Shown piece after piece: positions 1 through 6,493 of a stretch of DNA of 64,000 nucleotides. The stretch comes from Cutibacterium avidum ATCC 25577 (GTDB lineage: Bacteria; Actinomycetota; Actinomycetes; Propionibacteriales; Propionibacteriaceae). The DNA lies in assembly GCF_000227295.1 (NCBI RefSeq), contig NZ_JH165054.1, positions 718,432 to 782,431 on the forward strand, written 5' to 3'. The notes under the pieces were generated by a model. That model was not told where the DNA came from, did not search any database, and saw nothing but the letters and a program-made list of their open reading frames with translations. The position numbers were made by a program, and so were the translations under genes. The first letter of the stretch is position 1. Each line of letters opens with the position of its first letter.

Positions 1-65
1 CCGCCGAGCAGCGGCTTCATCTCCGCGCTGCCCTCGGACAAGTCATACACGTAACGGTCAGTCAT
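1..65 (-). CDS. ppdK: Pyruvate, phosphate dikinase, N-terminal fragment
   Basis: Only the first 21 or so codons lie in the window; the gene runs off the left edge. The visible start reads MTDRYVYDLSEGSAEMKPLL, which matches the typical PPDK opening (YVYDFSEG...LLGGKG). PPDK interconverts pyruvate, ATP and phosphate with PEP, AMP and PPi. A GGAGATCAG ribosome-binding stretch sits just upstream of the ATG. The downstream-facing neighbour (539-1423) encodes the kinase/pyrophosphorylase that regulates PPDK, which strongly supports the assignment although very little of the protein is visible. Confidence 0.8.
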   Translation of the reverse strand, partial: MTDRYVYDLSEGSAEMKPLLG

Positions 66-538
66 GACTGATCTCCTTCGATCTGTGTCAGCCTGTTCAT
101 CGATTCACGGCGTTCGGACCCGTGCGACTGCGCAATGAGCCCGAGGCCCAGCCCCACCATAGGGCCGGATGTCATCATTCTCTCACGCTCGCGTCCCATT
201 TTCACGAGTAGGAGCAACCAAGGATGACGAAGTAACTCATGTCTCGTCCGGGTTCGCCGGAGCGGGGCGTGACATATCGCTCACCTTTGCCGCAGATGCC
301 TCCCGGCTGTTTTCCTCGAGCCGCGGATTCTGGTACCCGGCCAGCGACACGATGCCTCCCACGACCGACAAGACCACCATCTAAGACAGACCACCATCTA
401 AGACAGACAAGGGGCAACGCCATCCATACCAGTGGAACCGCCACTGTCAGCACCCACTGCTCCGCCGAAGACTGGTGATCAATGACGTGACCTGGGAGCA
501 GACCAAAACCGCTGGCCGTCCCGATCATCCTCGGGTGA
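66..538. other. Intergenic region between ppdK and its regulator gene
   Basis: No convincing gene is seen on either strand. Short open frames here lack ribosome-binding sites and recognisable protein content. The region should hold the ppdK promoter (near 70-150) and the 3' end of the regulator transcript. It contains a short tandem repeat, listed separately. Confidence 0.5.
371..404. repeat. Two tandem copies of a 17-bp unit
   Basis: The 17-base unit AGACCACCATCTAAGAC occurs twice back to back (371-387 and 388-404) and is followed by the beginning of a third copy (AGACA). It lies in non-coding sequence upstream of ppdK. It may be a slippage-prone tract; no function is evident. Confidence 0.8.
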
Positions 539-1423
539 TCAAGGTCTAGTGCGATAGGACCCTGCCGGCTTGCGCAACCTCGTCCCGGCCGTCTTGGCTC
601 GCTGGTCGACGATGTCGATGACCTTCGTCGCAGACTCTTCCAGGGCCAGGCCCGTGGTGTCGATGATGGGGCAACCCAGTCGTCGCTGGATCCTGCCAAC
701 CTCGTCCAGCTCGTCGTAGATCGCAGCGAGGTCGGCGTAACCGTCCTCGTTGCCGAAACCTCCCAACCCGCGGACCCGACGTCCACGGATCTCCAGCAGC
801 CGCTGGGCGTCGATCGTCAGGCCGACGATGCGCCAACGATCGACCGCCGCCAACTCGGCTGGCGGGGCGATCCCGGGGACGAGCGGGACATTGACGGTCT
901 TGTAGCCGAGGTAACCCAGGTAGATCGACAGCGGTGTCTTGCCCGAGCGGCTCACGCCCACCAGACAGATGTCCGCCTCGGTCAGGCGATCGGGGATGGC
1001 GCCGTCGTCATTACGAACCGCGAACTCCATGGCGGAGATACGGGTGAAGTAGTCGGCCTCAACGCCCACGGGACGACGTGGGACGGCGTCGGCGTCAAGA
1101 CCAGAAGCCTCTTCCATCGCGTCGAGCATGGGGCCCATGAGGTTGACCTCGCGGATACCCATCTCCTCGCAGGCATCGGTGACCATATGGCGCATGTCGG
1201 GCAGCACGAGGGTGTGCACCACGCACACCCACTGCCCCGCGTCATGGGACTCCTTGACGGCCTCTAGGGCCGCAACCATTTCCGGGACGGTGCCGATCAT
1301 GGGATGGCGCACGATGTGCCAGTGGACCCCCTCGAACTGGCTGCGGGCGGCGCGGGCCAACCGAACGGCGGTCTCACCCGTCGAATCGGCGATGACGTGA
1401 ATTTCCAGGGGCGACTCTGCCAT
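539..1423 (-). CDS. PPDK regulatory protein (kinase/pyrophosphorylase, DUF299 family)
   Basis: The 294-residue product belongs to the PSRP family, which inactivates pyruvate phosphate dikinase by ADP-dependent threonine phosphorylation and reactivates it by Pi-dependent dephosphorylation releasing PPi. It opens with the conserved IHVIADSTGETA and has the family P-loop GVSRSGKTPLSIYLG near residues 155-170, followed by the K-x-VNVPLVPG block. Length is near normal for the family. It reads toward ppdK, which begins at 65 on the same strand. No Shine-Dalgarno is seen; TAAGAT lies 6 bases upstream of the ATG, so the transcript could be leaderless. Function is known for the family and inferred here. 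Confidence 0.9.
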   Translation of the reverse strand: MAESPLEIHVIADSTGETAVRLARAARSQFEGVHWHIVRHPMIGTVPEMVAALEAVKESHDAGQWVCVVHTLVLPDMRHMVTDACEEMGIREVNLMGPMLDAMEEASGLDADAVPRRPVGVEADYFTRISAMEFAVRNDDGAIPDRLTEADICLVGVSRSGKTPLSIYLGYLGYKTVNVPLVPGIAPPAELAAVDRWRIVGLTIDAQRLLEIRGRRVRGLGGFGNEDGYADLAAIYDELDEVGRIQRRLGCPIIDTTGLALEESATKVIDIVDQRAKTAGTRLRKPAGSYRTRP

Positions 1424-1471
1424 GTCGCCATCTTAGGGTGGGGCCGGTATCGATCGAGTACTCGGGTTTGA

Positions 1472-1547
1472 TACACGGAGCTGCCAAAAAATGCCCATGT
1501 CAACGTCACCATCGCCTGTTTGGACCGTTTTCTGGCAGCTCCGTGTA
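1472..1547. repeat. Perfect 15-bp inverted repeat enclosing 46 bases
   Basis: TACACGGAGCTGCCA at 1472-1486 is exactly complementary to TGGCAGCTCCGTGTA at 1533-1547. The arms would form a 15-bp stem with a 46-base loop, and could also be ends of a small mobile or regulatory element. It sits between the divergently oriented PPDK regulator and methyltransferase genes. Confidence 0.85.
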
Positions 1548-1564
1548 GTCATTCGCAGGTATGA
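1479..1564 (+). promoter_or_regulatory. 86-nt upstream element, copy 1
   Basis: This 86-base stretch aligns without gaps to 42344-42429 at 60 of 86 positions (about 70 percent). The best conserved block is CTGGCAGCTCYGTGTAG, followed ten bases later by GTATGA in both copies. Each copy ends 62-72 bases upstream of a plus-strand gene start, here the methyltransferase at 1637. The matched geometry suggests a shared regulatory or promoter element; a decayed small mobile element is the alternative. Confidence 0.6.
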
Positions 1565-1636
1565 CCATCCTCCGGCACACCTGTTGCGTCGATCTCTCAG
1601 CTGTGTCCCGTGCCCGTGGTCTGGGAGACTGCCGCC

Positions 1637-2638
1637 ATGGACACCGCCACCCTGGACCCCGTTGACGAACTCATCGTCGCCGAATCACCGCTGGCCACGG
1701 CTGTGTGGGTGCTGGGTCGCCCTTCCTTGGTGCCAGTATCCGGCGAAGACACCACGGCGTGGTCTGACGACTGCCGCGACCTCACCGCAATCCCGGAGAG
1801 TCTTCGCCTCAATCCTCTGACGACAAAGGAATGCAGCACCCCGGTGGTGTGGATGGGCCTGCCCTCCAGTCTTGACGAACTCGACGAACTGCTCGGTACT
1901 CTCTGGCGACTCCTCGGACCCGATGCCCACATCGTCGCAGGCGGACGCATCAAGCACATGGCCCGGTCCATGAACGACGTCGCTGCCCGCTGGTTCGACG
2001 ACGTCCACGCCAGCCTCGGAGTGCGCAAGGCCCGCGTGCTGCACTTCTCGTCTCCTCGGGAGCACCCGGCCGTCACTGGGGAATGGCCACGCACCAACAC
2101 CGTCAACGGCCTGACGATCCGAGCCCACGGCGGCGTCTTCCACACCACCGGCCTCGACGCCGGAACGTCCCTGCTCCTCGATCACCTCGACGCCATCGCG
2201 GCCGACGTCAACACCGACGTCGTCGATCTGGGGTGCGGCAACGGCATCATCTCCGCTCACCTGGCACGCAGACTCCCAGACGCCACCGTCAACGCCACCG
2301 ATGTCTCCTGGCAGGCCGTCGACTCGACTCGTCTCACCGCCAGGGCGAACGGACTCGACATCGTCACCCACTGGTGTGACGGATTGTCCGTCCTGCCCGA
2401 CCAGAGCGTCGACGTCGTCGTCACCAATCCGCCCTTCCATCGCGGAACCGCCCAGGACCACGCCCCGACCCTGGCCATGCTGGCCGACGCCGCTCGCGTG
2501 TTGCGCCCCGGCGGCAGCCTGTGGTGTGTCTACAACAATCACCTGCCGTGGGCATCCCATCTACGGCGCACGGTCGGGCCGACTCGCCAGGTCGCGCGGA
2601 ATCGTCAGTACACCGTCACGCGGACCGTCCGCGGGTAG
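1637..2638 (+). CDS. RsmC/RlmG-like class I SAM methyltransferase
   Basis: The 333-residue product has the SAM-binding motif I VVDLGCGNG near residue 195 and the catalytic motif VVTNPPFHRG near residue 260. The NPPF signature is typical of N2-guanine or N6-adenine methyltransferases. A divergent N-terminal half plus this C-terminal catalytic domain is the arrangement of RsmC (16S G1207) and RlmG (23S G1835), so it probably methylates rRNA; the exact site cannot be told. I start at ATG 1637 because GGGAG lies 9 bases upstream; a GTG at 1610 in frame has no such site. serB follows after a 61-base gap. Confidence 0.8.
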   Translation: MDTATLDPVDELIVAESPLATAVWVLGRPSLVPVSGEDTTAWSDDCRDLTAIPESLRLNPLTTKECSTPVVWMGLPSSLDELDELLGTLWRLLGPDAHIVAGGRIKHMARSMNDVAARWFDDVHASLGVRKARVLHFSSPREHPAVTGEWPRTNTVNGLTIRAHGGVFHTTGLDAGTSLLLDHLDAIAADVNTDVVDLGCGNGIISAHLARRLPDATVNATDVSWQAVDSTRLTARANGLDIVTHWCDGLSVLPDQSVDVVVTNPPFHRGTAQDHAPTLAMLADAARVLRPGGSLWCVYNNHLPWASHLRRTVGPTRQVARNRQYTVTRTVRG

Positions 2639-2699
2639 ACGATCATGCCGAGGAGCGGAACCTGCACCGAACGGGCCGAAACACACCTACGGTGGTGCC

Positions 2700-3557
2700 A
2701 TGAGTTCCCGCGTCATCCTCGTCAGCGACGACCGCTCCAGCCTCCGCTCCCCCGGCACCCCTCTGTGGCCTGACGCCGCCTGCATGCGCGGCATCCACAC
2801 CAATGACTGGGCCGCTCACATCTTCGAGTACGCCATGTCCTTCGAGGGCGACATGACACAGGTACGCGAACTCGCCGCCCAGACCGGCGCCGGAGTCCTG
2901 CATCCCCATGGCGCCCTGGCTGTCGAGCCGCCCGGTCTCATTGTCTGTGACGTCGACTCGACGGTCACGCGCACCGAGGCCATCGACCTGCTCGCCGAGT
3001 GCGCAGGGAAGGCCGAGGAGATCAGTGAGGTGACGGCCCGGGCGATGGCCGGAACGCTCGACTTCGCCGAGTCCCTTCACGAGCGCGTCAAATGTCTGGA
3101 GGGTCTGCACGTCGGGGCCCTCGAGGAGGCGCGCAAGGCGACCGTCGTCACCCCGGGTGCGGCGGAACTGGTGGCCGCGGCGCACGAGGTCGGCGCAGCC
3201 GTCGGGTTGGTGTCAGGAGGGTTCACGGCCTTGGTCAATCCGCTTGCTGCGGAGATCGGCGCCGATTTCTCAGCCTCCAACGAGCTCGAGATCGTCGACG
3301 ACCACCTCACTGGCCGGGTTGTCGGGGACATCGTCGATCGGGCCGCCAAGGCCACCTGGCTGCGTCGTTGGGCCGAGAAGAGCGAGGTAGATCTTGAGCG
3401 AACGATCGCGGTGGGAGACGGCGCCAACGACCTCGATATGTTCGCCGCAGCCGGGCTGGCCATCGCCTTCTGCGCCAAGCCCGTCGCCGTCGAGGCTGCA
3501 CGAAACACCATCCGTTGTGAGCGGATCGACGCACTTCGCGCAGTGTGGGAACGATGA
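2700..3557 (+). CDS. serB: Phosphoserine phosphatase
   Basis: The 285-residue HAD-superfamily enzyme catalyses the last step of serine biosynthesis, phosphoserine to serine. Motif I is CDVDSTVTRTEAID near residue 85, with the nucleophile Asp and acid/base Asp in DVDST. Motif II is LVSGGF near residue 175 and motif III is VGDGANDLDM near residue 240. About 80 residues precede the HAD core, shorter than the ACT-containing N-terminus of some SerB proteins, and no clear ACT motif is seen. The ATG at 2700 is preceded by GGTGG. The gap to the mutarotase gene is 16 bases, suggesting co-transcription. Confidence 0.9.
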   Translation: MSSRVILVSDDRSSLRSPGTPLWPDAACMRGIHTNDWAAHIFEYAMSFEGDMTQVRELAAQTGAGVLHPHGALAVEPPGLIVCDVDSTVTRTEAIDLLAECAGKAEEISEVTARAMAGTLDFAESLHERVKCLEGLHVGALEEARKATVVTPGAAELVAAAHEVGAAVGLVSGGFTALVNPLAAEIGADFSASNELEIVDDHLTGRVVGDIVDRAAKATWLRRWAEKSEVDLERTIAVGDGANDLDMFAAAGLAIAFCAKPVAVEAARNTIRCERIDALRAVWER

Positions 3558-3573
3558 CCACGATCATGGGGAC

Positions 3574-4368
3574 ATGACCAACCTCCCCGGAACCCTTCAC
3601 ACCGCTCATGACGGCGCATGGCAGGTCGCAGATCACGGCTGCCAGGTGCTGGCGTGGCAGGCCGACGGCAAGCCCGTCATCTGGTTCGACGCCGAGCACG
3701 CCGACGAGTCCGACGCGGTCATCCGGGGAGGTGTCCCGTTGTGTGCCCCATGGTTTGGTCACGGACCGAACAATGACCAGGATCCCCAACACGGCCTGGC
3801 CCGCCGCACCGACTTCCAGGGGACGGTCGCGGAACCCTTCCGCGTCGTCGGAACCGCTGAGACCGCCTCAATCGGCATTCGCCACGAGGTGGTCATGACC
3901 GACACCGCACTGGAGATGACGCTCACTCTCACCAACCACGACGAGAAGCCCCGAGTCGTCGAGGGGATGTGGCACACCTACCTGCGCGTCGGGGACGCCG
4001 ACCAGGCGCGAGTCCGGGGAGTCCGCGGTGCCGACTGGCACAACTTCGCGACCGGTGACAAGGGATCCTTCGACGCCGACGAGCTCGTCATGGCCCCGGA
4101 CACCGACACCGTCATCCAGGGAATCGGGCCGGCCCCGACCCTCGTCGATCCGGTCTGGGGACGCGAAATTCACCTGACGACGACGAATTGCCCCAGCGCG
4201 GTGATCTGGAACCCACGCTCCTCGTCAGGAATCGGCGACAACCCGACGGCTCAGGCCTGGCGCGACTTCGTGTGCGTCGAGACCGGCGTCTGCAAGGACA
4301 ATGCCGTCCCCCTCGACCCCGACACCGACCTCGTACTAACGACGACAATCACCGTCACGAGAATGTGA
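3574..4368 (+). CDS. D-hexose-6-phosphate mutarotase (aldose 1-epimerase family)
   Basis: The 264-residue product resembles the YeaD/YMR099c branch of the aldose epimerase superfamily, which equilibrates anomers of hexose-6-phosphates. Supporting segments include an early KPVIWFDAEH block, GGVPLCAPWFG around residue 50, the family arginine in QHGLARRTDF around residue 75, and WNPR near residue 210. It is somewhat shorter than E. coli YeaD (about 290 aa). It follows serB closely, so the two probably share a transcript. After the stop, GGTTGGA (4379-4385) can pair with TCCAACC (4401-4407), a weak possible terminator. Confidence 0.82.
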   Translation: MTNLPGTLHTAHDGAWQVADHGCQVLAWQADGKPVIWFDAEHADESDAVIRGGVPLCAPWFGHGPNNDQDPQHGLARRTDFQGTVAEPFRVVGTAETASIGIRHEVVMTDTALEMTLTLTNHDEKPRVVEGMWHTYLRVGDADQARVRGVRGADWHNFATGDKGSFDADELVMAPDTDTVIQGIGPAPTLVDPVWGREIHLTTTNCPSAVIWNPRSSSGIGDNPTAQAWRDFVCVETGVCKDNAVPLDPDTDLVLTTTITVTRM

Positions 4369-4643
4369 GCATGGTTGCGGTTGGAGAGGCCCGATGCACG
4401 TCCAACCGGACTGTCTCAGGCGTGTCATGCACAGTCGTGCGAGCGCGCCAGCCATCATGGACCGACAGTGCCGTTCCGACCCCAAAAGCAGGGGTGCCCC
4501 ATCCCGCGCCAAGCACCCCTATATAAAGTGTTGTCAACGTTTCGGACCGCATTCAACGGGAACGAAACAGTGTTTCTTCGACGGCTCACGGGTAGCGCCG
4601 TGCACCGTCACCGACAACCAGCCGCACGGCGGCAGGAGGACAG

Positions 4644-6158
4644 ATGTCAGAGCGGATTGCGAACGCAGCCCTGCGTCAGAAGGTGATGAGCGCGGACGAC
4701 GCGGCTGCGCTCATCAATGACGGTGACCAGATCGGATTCGGTGGATTCACTGGGTCGGGCTACCCCAAGGCACTTCCGAGCGCACTGGCCAAGCGCATCA
4801 AGGAATCCCACGATCGCGGCGAGAAGTTCACCGTCAACGTCTTCACCGGAGCCTCGACCGCTCCCGAACTCGACGGCGCCCTCGCCTCCGTCGATGGCAT
4901 CGGCTGGCGCATGCCATACCAGTCCGATCCCCAGATGCGAAACAAGATCAACGACGGCACATCCTTCTACACCGACATTCACCTGTCGGAGTCGGGCATG
5001 ATGGTGCGTCAGGGCTTTTTCGGAAAGGTCGACTACGCCGTCATTGAGGCCACCCGAATCACTGAGGATGGGGACGTCGTCCTCACCTCCTCGGTCGGCA
5101 ACAACGCCGTGTACTGTGACGTCGCCGACAAGATCATCATCGAGGTGAACTCGTGGCAGTCCGAGGACCTCGAGGGAATGCACGACATCTACGGTGGGTT
5201 CGCGCTTCCTCCGAATCGAGTGCCCATCCCGATCACCCACCCCGGTGACCGGATCGGTGACAAGTTCCTCCACGTCCCCCAGAACAAGGTCGCGGCGATC
5301 ATCGAGACCGATGGCCCCGACCGCAACACCCCGTTCAAGCCGATTGACGACGACTCCCGCAAGATCGCCGGCTACCTTCTGGACTTCTACGACAACGAGG
5401 TCAAGCAGGGGCGAATGCCGAAGAACCTGCTGCCGCTGCAGTCCGGTGTCGGCAACATCCCGAACGCCGTTCTCGACGGCCTTCTCCACTCCGACCTGGA
5501 GCACCTGACCTCCTACACCGAGGTCATCCAGGACGGCATGATCGACCTCATCGATGCCGGGAAGCTCGACGTCGCCTCGGCCACCGCTTTCTCGCTGTCG
5601 CCCGAGTACGCGCACAAGATGAACGAGAACGCGGCCTTCTACCGCGATCACATCATCCTGCGCCCCCAGGAGATCTCGAACCACCCCGAGGTCATTCGCC
5701 GCCTCGGTGTCGTCGGCGCCAACGGCATGATCGAGGCCGATATTTATGGCAACGTGAACTCGACCCACGTCATGGGCTCGCGCATGATGAACGGCATCGG
5801 CGGATCCGGCGACTTCACCCGCAACGCCTACATTTCGGCGTTCGTGTCTCCGTCGACGGCCAAGGGCGGCGCCATCTCGGCGATCGTCCCGATGGTCTCT
5901 CACGTCGACCACACTGAGCACGACGGCATGGTCATCATCACCGAGCAGGGCATCGCCGATCTGCGTGGTCTGGCACCGCGTCAGCGCGCCCCGAAGATCA
6001 TCGAGAACTGCGCCCACCCGGACTACCGTCCGATGCTGATGGACTACTACGAGCGTGCACTGCGTGACTGCAAGTTCAAGCACACCCCGCAGCTCCTCGG
6101 CGAGGCGTACTCGTGGCACACCCGGTTCCTCGAGACCGGCACCATGAAGGAGAGCTGA
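4644..6158 (+). CDS. Succinate/acetate (propionyl) CoA-transferase
   Basis: The 504-residue protein belongs to the acetyl-CoA hydrolase/transferase family. In propionibacteria this enzyme moves CoA from propionyl-CoA to succinate, closing the Wood-Werkman cycle. The sequence shows the N-terminal GFGGFTGSGYPK block, the oxyanion-hole segment GVGNIPNAV near residue 270, and TEVIQDGMIDL near residue 290, where the Glu corresponds to the catalytic residue that forms the glutamyl-CoA thioester. A glycine-rich GNVNSTHVMG follows near 370. GGCAGGAGGACAG gives a strong ribosome-binding site. The 275-base leader contains TATAAA near 4523, a possible but unsupported -10. A large hairpin follows the gene. 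Confidence 0.92.
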   Translation: MSERIANAALRQKVMSADDAAALINDGDQIGFGGFTGSGYPKALPSALAKRIKESHDRGEKFTVNVFTGASTAPELDGALASVDGIGWRMPYQSDPQMRNKINDGTSFYTDIHLSESGMMVRQGFFGKVDYAVIEATRITEDGDVVLTSSVGNNAVYCDVADKIIIEVNSWQSEDLEGMHDIYGGFALPPNRVPIPITHPGDRIGDKFLHVPQNKVAAIIETDGPDRNTPFKPIDDDSRKIAGYLLDFYDNEVKQGRMPKNLLPLQSGVGNIPNAVLDGLLHSDLEHLTSYTEVIQDGMIDLIDAGKLDVASATAFSLSPEYAHKMNENAAFYRDHIILRPQEISNHPEVIRRLGVVGANGMIEADIYGNVNSTHVMGSRMMNGIGGSGDFTRNAYISAFVSPSTAKGGAISAIVPMVSHVDHTEHDGMVIITEQGIADLRGLAPRQRAPKIIENCAHPDYRPMLMDYYERALRDCKFKHTPQLLGEAYSWHTRFLETGTMKES

Positions 6159-6165
6159 GCTTCAC

Positions 6166-6216
6166 GCCCACGAACAGCCGCCCGGACCATGATGGTCCGG
6201 GCGGCTGTTCGTGGGC
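6166..6216. terminator. Long perfect hairpin after the CoA-transferase
   Basis: Positions 6166-6190 and 6192-6216 are exact reverse complements (GCCCACGAACAGCC... on the left arm), giving a stem of more than 20 bp. It lies 8 bases after the CoA-transferase stop and faces the 3' end of the convergent phosphatase gene, so it could terminate both. No clear T-run follows. Confidence 0.85.
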
Positions 6217-6245
6217 AGGGCTTTCTGCCTCGCCGCTGAGACCGG

Positions 6246-6383
6246 TGACGATTTCCGTCAGCTCGGGAACGGACCCAGCCCTGCAGATGCCCGGGCCCCG
6301 CAGAGCTGACGATATTTGTCAGCCCGCAGTGGTGCCGAGCAGTGGGATTGCCCAGGGTCTTCCCGACATGATGGTTTTCGTCA
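6246..6383. repeat. Three spaced TGACGATWTTYGTCA-like palindromes, 61-62 bp period
   Basis: TGACGATTTCCGTCA (6246-6260), TGACGATATTTGTCA (6307-6321) and TGATGGTTTTCGTCA (6369-6383) recur at 61 and 62 bases. The first two are inverted repeats with TGAC/GTCA arms; the third is weaker. Sequence between them is only loosely similar. They lie in the convergent gap between two genes. They may be a degenerate tandem array or protein-binding sites. Confidence 0.6.
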
Positions 6384-6493
6384 GACACGCACAGGCCCGG
6401 TCACCCTGAGGTGGCCGAGCCTGCTACACACGCATCCTTGGTGTAGGTCGGGACATGAGGAGAATCCCCTCACGACACCGCATCAGTCATCGA

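Noticed and set aside
4647..6119. A 490-codon open frame antisense to the CoA-transferase gene
   Set aside because: Its Val/Asp/Gly-rich translation is typical of the complement of a high-GC gene, and the sense strand encodes a clear enzyme with catalytic motifs.
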